DNA from: JAGNLA01 sp964472265
Lineage (GTDB): Bacteria > Caldisericota > Caldisericia > JAAYUI01
DNA length: 35,605 nt
Direction: 5' to 3'
Assembly: GCA_964472265.1 (NCBI GenBank)
Contig: CAYYJO010000014.1
Coordinates: forward strand, 1 to 35,605
The notes beneath the pieces were generated by a model. That model saw only the letters and a list, made by a program, of their open reading frames with translations. It did not search any database and had not been told where the DNA came from. Positions 1 through 7,490 of this stretch are shown piece by piece. Numbering within the stretch: the first letter of the stretch is position 1; the number at the start of each line of letters is the position of its first letter. Position numbers and translations under genes: made by a program.

Positions 1-429
1 TTCTTTGAAAAGGTCGTGGTCGATCTCATTGAGAAAATGGGCTACAGTTCAGGGCATGAAGGCAGCTCCAGGGCTTTCTGCATGGGAAGCGATGGCGGTG
101 TTGATGGTATTGTTGAAGAAGACAGACTTGGGCTTGATAAAATCTACATCCAGGCCAAACGCTGGTCAAACACGGTTGGAAGACCTGAACTCCAGCAGTT
201 TGCTGGAACGCTGGTCGGAAAACATGCACACAAGGGAGTCTTCATCACAACATCAGATTTTTCAAAAGAGGCAAGGGATTTTGTGAAAGACTCCGGCTCA
301 AACATCTCGCTGATAAACGGAGAAAAGCTTGTGAGCCTGATGATTGAGTTCGGTCTTGGGGTTTCCCTCCAAAAACGAATCGACATTCTCAAGGTCGACC
401 ATGATTATTTCAACGATGAGGAGTATTAA
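1..429 (+). CDS. Mrr-type restriction endonuclease, C-terminal part (5' end outside window)
   Basis: The reading frame is open from base 1 and ends with TAA at 427-429, so only the last 142 codons are present. The fragment matches the Mrr catalytic domain (PF04471, PD-(D/E)XK fold), which in known members cleaves modified or foreign DNA. Counting from the first codon in the window, DGGVDG at 31-36 supplies the catalytic aspartate and QAK at 51-53 the Q-x-K half of the active site; the family features GLDKIYIQAKRW and VGRPELQQFAG follow. The C-terminal stretch FITTSDFSKEARDF and a late IDxxYF-like end are also typical. No methylase is visible in the window, as expected for Mrr, which acts alone. 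The N-terminal winged-helix part, if there is one, lies upstream. The family call is firm; the substrate is not known. Confidence 0.85.
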   Translation, partial: FFEKVVVDLIEKMGYSSGHEGSSRAFCMGSDGGVDGIVEEDRLGLDKIYIQAKRWSNTVGRPELQQFAGTLVGKHAHKGVFITTSDFSKEARDFVKDSGSNISLINGEKLVSLMIEFGLGVSLQKRIDILKVDHDYFNDEEY

Positions 430-602
430 CTCGGCTCCGCCGGTAAAACACTGAAACCTTTGATCGATGTAATCCTGAAATCACTGGCAAAGCCAGATGA
501 TTTCGTTGAATCTGAGTAACAATTAAGAATAAAGATAAGAATAATCAATAATATTTGCCTCACTTGTGAAGGGAGGTGGCACGCAGTGCCGGTGGGTTAA
601 TC

Positions 603-618
603 CTCGACGAAAGTCGAG
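603..618. repeat. Small hairpin with GAAA tetraloop
   Basis: CTCGAC (603-608) and GTCGAG (613-618) form a perfect 6-bp stem closed by a GAAA loop, which is a GNRA tetraloop when transcribed as written. It lies directly after repeat copy 1. It is seen directly in the sequence; no function can be assigned. Confidence 0.5.
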
Positions 619-627
619 ATAGAAAAC

Positions 628-697
628 ACTCCCTCACCCTTAATCCCTCTCCCAGACTGCGTCCAGGCGAAGGTGGCTGAAAGCCGGATGAGGGAGT
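628..697. repeat. Inverted repeat between the two direct repeat copies
   Basis: ACTCCCTCA at 628-636 is complementary to TGAGGGAGT at 689-697. The enclosed sequence (CCCTCTCCCA and AGGTGGCTGAAAGCCGG) is of the kind found in short mobile intergenic elements. It could be an independent small palindromic element inserted between the two copies, or the divergent tail of copy 1. Confidence 0.45.
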
Positions 698-866
698 TTA
701 CCACGACTCCGTCGATAAAACACTGAAACCTTTGATCTATGTAATCCTGAAATCACTGGCAAAGCCAGATGATTTCTTGCATTCAGAGTGGGTATCAAAA
801 ATAAGATATATTAGCGCCTCCCTTTTTTTGAAAGGAAGTCGCACGCAGTGCCGGTGGGTTTATTTG

Positions 867-2033
867 TTAAATAATAATCTTTTCAAACCACTCACAAAAC
901 GTAGCCAGGTCGGCATCGTCATTCCACGGCCCAAATGAAATCCTCATCACACCTTTGCTTGCTCCAACCCATTTGAGAAACGGCATGGCGCAGAGGAAGC
1001 CGGCTCGTACCTGAATATTGGCGGTTTCATCAAGTTTCCTGGCGATTTCGATAGGGTCTCTGTCTCTCAGAACGATTGAAATCGTAGGTGTTGAGTTTTC
1101 AGGATTCAGGATTTCAACATCCATTTTCTTCAGGAAATTGCACAGTTCTTTGTCGTAGTACTTCAGTCTCTTCTCGATTTCATCTGGATTGTTGGCCTTT
1201 GTCCACCTAATTGCTTCGGCCAGACCAATGATCCCTTCGAGTGACTGCGTGCCGGATTCGTATTTAAGAGGCTTTGGCAAGAGCTTGTACCCTTCCTCGG
1301 TCATATCGGCAACCACACCACCACCTACAATCGTGGGTTTAAGCTGCTCGAATGCCTCTTTCCTGCCAAGCAGCAACCCCAAACCTTTCGGGGCCATCAT
1401 CTTGTGCCCGGCGATAGCCATAAAGTCGCATCCAACCGACTTGAAATCGATACGCTCGTGAGGGGCAAGCTGTGCTGCATCGATGACCGAGATTGCGCCG
1501 TTATCACGGGCAATCCCTGACAGCTCCTTGATTGGCTGGATTGCTCCAGTGACGTTTGATGCGCCTGAAAACGCAGCAACTTTGCAACCATCACACTTTT
1601 TTCTGAAATCCTCAACATCGATGATACCGTTTCGATTGCACCCAACCCATATCAGTTCTACGCCCTTTGCTCTCAAGTCCATCCAAGGGAGGATGTTTGC
1701 GTGGTGGTCGGCGCGAGTCATAAGAACCCTGTCACGAGCTTTGAAATCCAGACCTTTTGCAACCCAGTTGATTGAGTGAGTGGCGCCTGGCGTGAAAACG
1801 GTTTCTTCAAATGAAACGTTGAACCAGTCAGCAATTGTTTGCCTTGATTCCTCGACCAGCTTTGTGGCTACAGTCGATTTCCGATAAGGTGACCGGCCTG
1901 CCGTTGCGCCCGATTCAGTCCAGTATTTGTTTACGGCTTCGATTACAGCAATTGGAAGCAAACCGGTTGCAGCTGCGTCGAGATTATGGACACCCTTTGC
2001 TGCCGGAAACTGACTTTTAAGAGATTTCATCAT
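867..2033 (-). CDS. Class V aminotransferase / cysteine desulfurase (SufS/CsdA-like)
   Basis: This 388-residue PLP enzyme of the class V aminotransferase family has the length and layout of SufS/CsdA cysteine desulfurases, which take sulfur from cysteine for Fe-S clusters or tRNA thiolation. The N-terminal HNLDAAATG corresponds to the family YLD-AAT motif, THSIN follows, and DHHANILPW is the usual DHHxNxxPW. The PLP lysine is K211 in AGHKMMAPKGLG. The likely persulfide cysteine is C348 in VRAGFLCAMP. Two ATGs are adjacent (2033 and 2030); the SD GAGGTGA at 2040-2034 is better spaced from the second, so the protein may start one codon later. A transcription terminator separates it from the upstream regulator gene. 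No sufBCD, iscU or thiI lies nearby, so the sulfur acceptor is unknown. A selenocysteine lyase or related activity cannot be excluded. Confidence 0.8.
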   Translation of the reverse strand: MMKSLKSQFPAAKGVHNLDAAATGLLPIAVIEAVNKYWTESGATAGRSPYRKSTVATKLVEESRQTIADWFNVSFEETVFTPGATHSINWVAKGLDFKARDRVLMTRADHHANILPWMDLRAKGVELIWVGCNRNGIIDVEDFRKKCDGCKVAAFSGASNVTGAIQPIKELSGIARDNGAISVIDAAQLAPHERIDFKSVGCDFMAIAGHKMMAPKGLGLLLGRKEAFEQLKPTIVGGGVVADMTEEGYKLLPKPLKYESGTQSLEGIIGLAEAIRWTKANNPDEIEKRLKYYDKELCNFLKKMDVEILNPENSTPTISIVLRDRDPIEIARKLDETANIQVRAGFLCAMPFLKWVGASKGVMRISFGPWNDDADLATFCEWFEKIII

Positions 2034-2040
2034 TCACCTC

Positions 2041-2078
2041 AAAACAAAAAAGCCAGACTTTTTTAAAAGCCTGGCTTT
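2041..2078 (-). terminator. Rho-independent terminator after the response regulator
   Basis: Read on the minus strand, AAAGCCAG (2078-2071) and CTGGCTTT (2056-2049) form an 8-bp stem that can extend through inner A/T pairs. It is followed by a T-rich run (2050-2041, with one G). It lies 20 nt past the stop of the response regulator and just before the aminotransferase SD, so most regulator transcripts should end here. Confidence 0.85.
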
Positions 2079-2097
2079 GGTGTGGCATGAGTTGAGA

Positions 2098-2829
2098 TTA
2101 TTCTTCGGATTTGTGGGTGCTGAACTTGTAGCCGACACCCCTGACCGTTTCGATATACTTTGGATTCTCTGGATGAACCTCGATTTTTTTTCTGATCCAC
2201 CTGATGTGCACATCAACTGTTTTGGTATCAAGAGGAGCTTCGACGCCCCAGACGTGTTCCATGATGTTTTCACGGGTGAAAACTCTGTCTGGTGAACTGG
2301 CGAGGAACCAGAGGATTTCAAACTCCTTGTAGCCCAGGTTGACCGGTTTTCCAGCAACAAGGCATGTTCTCTGCGAGTAGTTCATGATGAGGTCGCCAAC
2401 CCTGATTTCTTCTGGTGGATTTTCAACCACAACCTTGGTCGCCTTTGAGGTTCTTCTCAGAAGCACCCTGACTCTGGTTATGAACTCACGGACAGAGAAC
2501 GGTTTTGTCATGTAGTCGTCAGCGCCCATTTCAAGTCCGACAACCTTGTCAATTTCAGTTGTTTTTGCCGACAGGATGAGGATCGGGGTGTCGTATTCCT
2601 GGCGAAGTTCCCTGCAAAATTCAATGCCGGTCTTGCCCGGGAGCATGAGGTCGAGCACGATGAGGTCGGGCTGTCTTCGTCTGGCCTGCTCAAGGCCTTC
2701 CTCTGCCGTAAGAGCCGTGAAGACGGTGTATCCTTCACTTCTGAGGTTGTATGAGAGCGTTTCCTGGATCTTGTGCTCATCCTCTACGATTAGCACTTTC
2801 TTTTTGTTTGGAGAGACCTGGTTGTTCAT
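2098..2829 (-). CDS. OmpR/PhoB-family response regulator
   Basis: This 243-residue protein has a receiver domain (about 10-125) and an OmpR-type winged-helix DNA-binding domain (about 140-238). The receiver has the acidic pair E16-D17, phosphoacceptor D60 in VLDLMLPG, switch Ser87 and K109 in YMTKPF. The effector ends with the family signature TVDVHIRWIRKKI and VRGVGYKF. It is closest in style to PhoB/WalR regulators. Translation starts at ATG 2829 behind a strong SD (AAGGAGGT), and a TTGACA/TAAAAT promoter lies just upstream, so it can be made separately from the t6A genes. No kinase gene adjoins it; the only histidine kinase in the window is at 24205-25959 and is a possible but unproven partner. 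Confidence 0.93.
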   Translation of the reverse strand: MNNQVSPNKKKVLIVEDEHKIQETLSYNLRSEGYTVFTALTAEEGLEQARRRQPDLIVLDLMLPGKTGIEFCRELRQEYDTPILILSAKTTEIDKVVGLEMGADDYMTKPFSVREFITRVRVLLRRTSKATKVVVENPPEEIRVGDLIMNYSQRTCLVAGKPVNLGYKEFEILWFLASSPDRVFTRENIMEHVWGVEAPLDTKTVDVHIRWIRKKIEVHPENPKYIETVRGVGYKFSTHKSEE

Positions 2830-2850
2830 TTGACCTCCTTAATAAACCTT

Positions 2851-2878
2851 ATTTTAACTTTTTCATTTAACCTGTCAA
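2851..2878 (-). promoter_or_regulatory. Promoter of the response regulator gene
   Basis: On the minus strand TTGACA (2878-2873) is followed after 16 bp by TAAAAT (2856-2851), a consensus -35 and a near-consensus -10. It fills the 53-bp gap between the tsaD stop and the regulator start. The predicted leader of about 15 nt carries the SD. Confidence 0.7.
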
Positions 2879-2882
2879 GGAA

Positions 2883-3881
2883 CTAGTAAGATTCCAAAGG
2901 AAGTCTGGATTGCGGCTGGAGATTGAGATTGGATCTTATTCCGAATTGATGGTACAAAAACCCGCAGTAGGCTATCATTGCGCCGTTGTCAGTGCAAAGC
3001 GATGGAGGAGGAACCCTCACCGGCAAACCGATGCTGACACCCAGTTTGTTGAGTCTTTCCCTGAAATATGAGCTTGAAGCCACGCCACCGACAGCGAAGA
3101 GTGACTTGGCATCTGTTTTCTCAATTGCAAGCATCAACCTGTCAAGAAGTTGGTCAACGACCGCTTTCATGAACGATGCCGCAAGATCTTCTTTTGGCAT
3201 GTTGGGGCATCGTTCAATCGCCCTGACACCAGCGGTTTTAAGGCCAGAAAAGCTGAAGTCGAGAGAGTTATCCTTGAGGCGCGTATTCGGGTAGCTTACA
3301 GCATTCAGATCACCGATGAAACACATCCTGTCAATTTCAGGGCCGGCAGGATAGGTTAGTCCGAGCACCCTGCCAAATTTGTCGAGGGTTTCCCCTGCAG
3401 CGTCATCTCTTGTTTCTGCAAGCATTTGAAGGGAAAAGTCTGGATTGACATAAACAATTTCTGAGTGGCCGCCCGAAATGAGCAGTCCGAGAGAAGGCAT
3501 TTCAATTTCAGGCTGGGCAAGCATCACAGCTGCGATGTGGCCTCTCAGGTGGTTGACTCCGATGAGTGGCTTGCTCCAGGCGTATGAAAGGGCTTTTGCA
3601 GTTTCTATTCCGACAAGCAAACTGCCAACCAGTCCTGGACCGTATGTGCACGAGATAAACTCGATATCTTCGTGTGTGATCTGAGCTTCCTTGAGGGCAG
3701 TGTCGAGCACTGGGAGAATGTTTTCCAGATGAGCTCTTGAAGCAAGTTCCGGAACCACTCCGCCCCAAATCTGATGGACCCGATCCTGTGAAGCCTTGAT
3801 TTGAGCCAGAATTCTACCGGTACTGTCGACCAAACCGACAGCCGTGTCATCGCAGGATGTCTCGATTCCAAGTGATATCAT
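2883..3881 (-). CDS. tsaD: tRNA N6-adenosine threonylcarbamoyltransferase TsaD
   Basis: TsaD transfers the threonylcarbamoyl group from threonylcarbamoyl-AMP to A37 of ANN-decoding tRNAs, working with TsaB (and TsaE in most bacteria). The 332 residues open with GIETSCDDTAVG, the ASKHA-fold phosphate loop, followed by GGVVPELASRAH. The metal-binding histidines are H111 and H115 in NHLRGH. GPGLVGSLLVG, ISGGHSE and the C-terminal PPPSLCTDNGAMIAY complete the signature set. The ATG overlaps the rimI stop by four bases (ATGA), indicating translational coupling in the order tsaB-rimI-tsaD. tsaC and tsaE are not in the window. The length is normal for the family. Confidence 0.97.
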   Translation of the reverse strand: MISLGIETSCDDTAVGLVDSTGRILAQIKASQDRVHQIWGGVVPELASRAHLENILPVLDTALKEAQITHEDIEFISCTYGPGLVGSLLVGIETAKALSYAWSKPLIGVNHLRGHIAAVMLAQPEIEMPSLGLLISGGHSEIVYVNPDFSLQMLAETRDDAAGETLDKFGRVLGLTYPAGPEIDRMCFIGDLNAVSYPNTRLKDNSLDFSFSGLKTAGVRAIERCPNMPKEDLAASFMKAVVDQLLDRLMLAIEKTDAKSLFAVGGVASSSYFRERLNKLGVSIGLPVRVPPPSLCTDNGAMIAYCGFLYHQFGIRSNLNLQPQSRLPLESY

Positions 3882-4318
3882 CTTTCTCTAACCATCACTA
3901 TAGCGTCTTCTCCGTTGTCTTGATAGTACTTCTTCCGTACGTACATATTTCTGAAGCCAAAAGACTCATAAAGCTTCTGTGCAGCAGTGTTACCAGCTCT
4001 TACTTCAAGCAGGATGAATTTAATGTTTTCTTCATCTGCCTTTGTAAGCATTGCCGAGACAAGCTCTGTTCCAATGCGCTTTCTTCGGTGTTGCGGGAGA
4101 ACGCAGACATTTATGATGTGGAACTCGTCGTACTGTCTCCAAAGTCCGCTAAAACCAACGATTTTTTTGTCATCGACGGCAACCCACCAGAAGGAATCAG
4201 GGTTATCGTTGAAGTCCTCTCTGAACGGTTCCTTGAGCCAAGGGCTGCCAAAGCAGGTACACTCAATCTCGTAAACGTGCTCAAAGTCGGTTGACTTTGC
4301 CGGCCTAACTGTTGCCAT
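3878..4318 (-). CDS. rimI: RimI-type GNAT N-acetyltransferase
   Basis: This GNAT-fold enzyme of about 146 residues lies between tsaB and tsaD, the usual place for rimI in bacteria. Known RimI proteins acetylate the N-terminus of ribosomal protein S18 and sometimes other proteins. The acetyl-CoA loop is seen in VLPQHRRKRIGTELV, followed by LEVRAGNTAAQKLYESFGF, which is the RimI-specific stretch. I start it at ATG 4318 (MATVRPAKST); a TTG at 4330 in the same frame is possible but has no SD. The gene overlaps the tsaB 3' end by 14 nt and shares ATGA with tsaD. Relatives of RimI with other protein targets cannot be told apart by sequence alone. Confidence 0.88.
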   Translation of the reverse strand: MATVRPAKSTDFEHVYEIECTCFGSPWLKEPFREDFNDNPDSFWWVAVDDKKIVGFSGLWRQYDEFHIINVCVLPQHRRKRIGTELVSAMLTKADEENIKFILLEVRAGNTAAQKLYESFGFRNMYVRKKYYQDNGEDAIVMVRER

Positions 4319-4925
4319 TGTCCATTTCAAAAAGGTAGTTGGGAACAGCCCTCATCCATGGCAGTGGTTTTTTTGTTGCTGCAAGTTCAACTGCCTGCTC
4401 CGGGTTCGGTGAGACAAGCTCGAACTTTGCGTTGATCGGTGTGGCTTCCTTTGGGCTGATCCATTTCCAGTCTGGTTTGTCGTAGTCGGAAAGGTAGGTT
4501 TTCTCAATAATTTGTGGGGTTTCGCTGAATTGATCAGAGAAAGCCTGAATCCACCAATGGTCTTTTCTGGCCGGGATCATTGCAAGCAGTGGTTTTTCGA
4601 GTCCAAACGCCATTACTTCAAGGGTCGAGAGGGCAATGACCGGTTTGCCGGTCGCGTAGCTCCATGCCCGAATCGGAGAAAGGCCAACCCTTATGCCGGT
4701 CAGCGAACCAGGCCCAGAGAGAACGATGAATTGCTCGATCTGGTTGAAGGTGATGCCGGCTTCATCCACCAGGTCTGTGCATGAGGTTACTATTCTGTTG
4801 GCATCGTCGCTTTTACGTGTAATTTCTTTCTTTGCTATTATTGAGCCGTTGGAAGAAATAAAGACATATTCAGGGCTTGTTACTGAAAGAACTCCAAGGC
4901 TCAGCGTCTTGTGAACTTTGCCCAT
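4305..4925 (-). CDS. tsaB: t6A synthesis protein TsaB
   Basis: TsaB is the inactive TsaD paralogue that forms the heterodimer needed for t6A37 formation. The 206-residue protein shows the best-conserved TsaB motif GPGSLTGIRVGLS, followed by TGKPVIALSTLE. In keeping with the family it lacks the metal-binding HxxxH of TsaD. The N-terminal SLGVLSVTSPEYV replaces the usual LAIDTS phosphate loop, so nucleotide binding is probably weak or absent. ATG 4925 has a modest SD (GGAAGAG). It is the first gene of the tsaB-rimI-tsaD set; the 98-bp AT-rich gap upstream holds only a weak promoter candidate (TATCAA at 4957-4952). Confidence 0.9.
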   Translation of the reverse strand: MGKVHKTLSLGVLSVTSPEYVFISSNGSIIAKKEITRKSDDANRIVTSCTDLVDEAGITFNQIEQFIVLSGPGSLTGIRVGLSPIRAWSYATGKPVIALSTLEVMAFGLEKPLLAMIPARKDHWWIQAFSDQFSETPQIIEKTYLSDYDKPDWKWISPKEATPINAKFELVSPNPEQAVELAATKKPLPWMRAVPNYLFEMDNGNS

Positions 4926-5023
4926 CTCTTCCGTCCTTTGAATTGGTGTTATTGATATTTTGACGCATGAATCCGTTAAATTTAAGGTTTTTATATTTAA
5001 TTGGTCTTTAATTTAATCGTTTG

Positions 5024-6265
5024 TCAGACTTTTCCAAGCTTTGAAACGGTTTTTGTGATGCCAAGCCTGATGTGGTTCAGATTCACACCGCCTTGCACAT
5101 AAATCCGCCATGGGTCAGAGTCCATGCCGTCAGCGGAGAGATCACTGGTTCCACCTGAAACAAATCCTCCACCAGCCAACATCACCGGCGCAGGATACCC
5201 CTGTTGTGCAAACGGTTCAGGGATTGCGGTTGAATCGATTGGCGATACCGACTGGATCGCCTTTCCGAAGTCGAGGAATTTCTTTCTTGAACCAAGCTTT
5301 ATTGCCACAACCGTATCAACTCGTTCAGAATCGGCAGATGGCGAGACTTCATAGCCCAGCTCCGAGAAAACCTTTGCCCAGAGCAAAGCCCCTTTGTGGC
5401 TGGAGGCGACCGATGAAGGAGCCAGAAACAATCCCCTGAAAGCATCAAGCATGAAACCCCAGGTTGCGCCAACTTCTGCGCCGATTCCGGGGGCGGTCAC
5501 CCTCGTGGCGATCAGATCAATCAAATCCTGTCTTCCCGCGATGTACCCGCCTGTGAGAGCCAGTCCTCCGCCTGGGTTTTTTATCAGCGAGCCAACCGTG
5601 ATATTGGCGCCAACGGTTGCTGGTTCGGTGTTTCCTACGAACTCGCAGTAACAGTTGTCGACCATGATGATCGAGTCAGGATTTGCCTGTTTGATTGCTT
5701 TTGACCACTCTTCAATCTGCTTGATTGTGACCGGTTTTCCTGGTTTATAGCCGGTTGAACGCTGGATCATGATTAGTTTTGCAACCTTGATTTTACCAAT
5801 GTCTTTCACGCCATCGCGCCAATCGGTCTGGTCGTAATGGATGCCGAACTCTGCCAGCGAACCTTTTGCCGGTCTGATTCCGATCACTTCCTGCAAGGTT
5901 TCGTAAGGAGTTCCTGTGATTGAAACGACCGTGTCGCCAGGACGAAGGATGCCGAAAAGAACACAGGCCAAAGCGTGAGTGCCAGATGCAATTTGTGGCC
6001 TTACCAGCGCTGCTTGGGTGCCAAAGATGATTGAATAAACTTTTTCGAGTTTGTCCCTTGAGATGTCGCCCAATCCGTAGCCGGTTGAACCTGCGAGGTC
6101 GCCTGAGGAGAGCCCGACTTTTGAGAATGCCGATAAAACCTTGTCGAGATTGGCATCGGTAATTTGATCAATCCTGTCAAAATCGCCTTGGAGCGATTTT
6201 TGGCAGGCTGAAACGACATCAAAGGGGTTCAATCGGCTCTCCAAGCATCGGGCCTGCGGTTGCAT
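5024..6265 (-). CDS. PF06838 PLP-dependent lyase (YnbB / 'aluminium resistance' / methionine gamma-lyase-like)
   Basis: This 413-residue fold-type I PLP enzyme belongs to the PF06838 family, annotated as methionine gamma-lyase-like or aluminium resistance protein (B. subtilis YnbB). Diagnostic stretches are GSTGYGLGD, LVRPQIASGTHAL, VDNCYCEFV and the PLP lysine in GSLIKNPGGG. The C-terminal GGxNLNHIRLGIT-like end is also family-typical. The true reaction of the family is poorly known. The ATG at 6265 lies 47 nt inside miaB and has no SD; a TTG at 6232 with GGAGAG just upstream gives an N-terminus that looks more natural (NPFDVVSACQ), and I suspect that is the real start. The overlap implies cotranscription after miaB. 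Confidence 0.85.
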   Translation of the reverse strand: MQPQARCLESRLNPFDVVSACQKSLQGDFDRIDQITDANLDKVLSAFSKVGLSSGDLAGSTGYGLGDISRDKLEKVYSIIFGTQAALVRPQIASGTHALACVLFGILRPGDTVVSITGTPYETLQEVIGIRPAKGSLAEFGIHYDQTDWRDGVKDIGKIKVAKLIMIQRSTGYKPGKPVTIKQIEEWSKAIKQANPDSIIMVDNCYCEFVGNTEPATVGANITVGSLIKNPGGGLALTGGYIAGRQDLIDLIATRVTAPGIGAEVGATWGFMLDAFRGLFLAPSSVASSHKGALLWAKVFSELGYEVSPSADSERVDTVVAIKLGSRKKFLDFGKAIQSVSPIDSTAIPEPFAQQGYPAPVMLAGGGFVSGGTSDLSADGMDSDPWRIYVQGGVNLNHIRLGITKTVSKLGKV

Positions 6266-7487
6266 CGATGATTCTTACATCGACAAGCGTTCCAGGCGCA
6301 ATTTCTTCATCGATTCTGACCATCTTACCAACTCCGCTCATTCCAACTGACATTCCATCAATGGTGTCTTCTATGAGCACCTGAAGGACTTGGCCATGGA
6401 AAAGTCTTGCGTTTTCGGCCGTGATGATGCGCTGCATTTCAACAATCCTGTTGATTCGCTCGTTGAGAACCTCTTCGTTGGTCTGCTCAACGAAATTTGC
6501 TGCTGGAGTTTTTGGGCGTTTTGAGTACTGTGCCGAGTATACCTGATCGAATCTGACTTCCTGAAGCAGTTTCACCGAGTCCTCGAACATTTCATCAGTT
6601 TCACCCGGGAAGCCTACGATCAGATCGGTTGTCAGTCCACGAAGCGGGTACTGCTCATTGATTGCGTTTATAAGCTCGCGATATTTTTCCACCGTGTAAC
6701 CCCGGTTCATCCGACGCAAAATCTCATCGTTTCCGGACTGGACAGGCAGGTGAAAGTACGGCGCTATCTTTGGAATCTGTTTGATCTGCCTGATTGTTTC
6801 AGGCTTCATGTCTTTTGGATGGCTGGTTAGAAAACGGATGCGCTTTAGGTCGTCAATTTCTGCAACGTCTTCGAGGAGGTCAATGAAACCGTTTGGTTCA
6901 TTCCTGTCCTGACCGTAGGCGTTGACGTTCTGGCCTAAAAGGATTACCTCGGAGGCTCCATTCTCGATGAGCGCAATGATCTCAGATTTGATCTCATGAA
7001 TCGGTCTGGAAATCAACCTTCCGCGAGTATATGGAACAATGCAGTAGGTGCAAAACGAGTCGCAACCGTAGGTTATTGGCACATAGGATGTTACTTTGCC
7101 TTCAGCCGGTTTCTGGCCTGACGTCTGAAGATCAACAGCCTGAACCAGTGCAAGCTCCATCTCCTGCCTGCTTGAGAACGTTCCGATTGTGAAATCAACC
7201 TGTGGATGCCTACGTTTGAAGACCGCAAGGTCTATTTGTGGCACACAGCCGATCACGCCAATGCCTGAAGGCTTGCCGGTTCTGCGCCTTTGTGAGTTGA
7301 GCTGGCCAATCCAGGACTCCATCTTGTGTACCGACGCTTCACGGACTGCACATGTGTTGACCATCACCAGATCGGCTTCTTCAAGTGTTGACTCGTTCCA
7401 GCCGGCAGATTCCAGCACCTTGGCATAGAACGCCGAATCCGAGACGTTCATCTGACAGCCGATGGTGATGAAGTGATATCCTGGCAT
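6219..7487 (-). CDS. miaB: tRNA-2-methylthio-N6-dimethylallyladenosine synthase MiaB
   Basis: MiaB is a radical SAM methylthiotransferase that adds a methylthio group to i6A37 of tRNAs reading U-starting codons. The N-terminal UPF0004 domain carries its cluster cysteines at C11 (GCQMN), C46 (NTCAVRE) and C81 (GCVPQ). The radical SAM cluster is C142-x3-C146-x2-C149 in CDSFCTYCIVPYTRG. GQNVNAYG and FLTSHPKD match MiaB rather than MtaB, and a TRAM domain follows at about 360-420. The 422-residue length is normal. The start lies 3 nt after the aspS stop, so the two are cotranscribed. tRNA modification and charging genes are thus grouped here (tsaBD, miaB, aspS). No miaA is in the window. Confidence 0.95.
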   Translation of the reverse strand: MPGYHFITIGCQMNVSDSAFYAKVLESAGWNESTLEEADLVMVNTCAVREASVHKMESWIGQLNSQRRRTGKPSGIGVIGCVPQIDLAVFKRRHPQVDFTIGTFSSRQEMELALVQAVDLQTSGQKPAEGKVTSYVPITYGCDSFCTYCIVPYTRGRLISRPIHEIKSEIIALIENGASEVILLGQNVNAYGQDRNEPNGFIDLLEDVAEIDDLKRIRFLTSHPKDMKPETIRQIKQIPKIAPYFHLPVQSGNDEILRRMNRGYTVEKYRELINAINEQYPLRGLTTDLIVGFPGETDEMFEDSVKLLQEVRFDQVYSAQYSKRPKTPAANFVEQTNEEVLNERINRIVEMQRIITAENARLFHGQVLQVLIEDTIDGMSVGMSGVGKMVRIDEEIAPGTLVDVRIIDATAGPMLGEPIEPL

Positions 7488-7490
7488 GAT

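Larger units (their letters stand above)
435..858. repeat. Two direct copies of a diverged intergenic repeat (435-598 and 707-858)
   Basis: The 437 bp between the nuclease stop and the next gene hold no credible ORF but do hold a duplicated unit. Copy 1 (435-598) and copy 2 (707-858) share a near-identical core, CACTGAAACC through GCCAGATGATTTC, with one mismatch over about 55 bases. After an AT-rich, poorly conserved middle they share a second block, GCACGCAGTGCCGGTGGGTT, at 579-598 and 841-860. The core contains CTGGC-AAA-GCCAG flanked by complementary AAATCA/TGATTT, so each copy can fold into a hairpin. Such units resemble MITE-like or REP-like intergenic repeats. Copy 2 ends next to the stop codon of the converging gene and may serve as its 3' end. 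No terminal inverted repeats or target duplications are obvious. Confidence 0.75.

Noticed and set aside
732..938. Plus-strand 68-codon frame
   Set aside because: It begins within repeat copy 2 and runs into the aminotransferase 3' end on the other strand. No SD and no recognisable protein.
3857..4294. Plus-strand frame of 145 codons opposite rimI
   Set aside because: It is a shadow of rimI in a neighbouring frame on the opposite strand, with no SD or homology.
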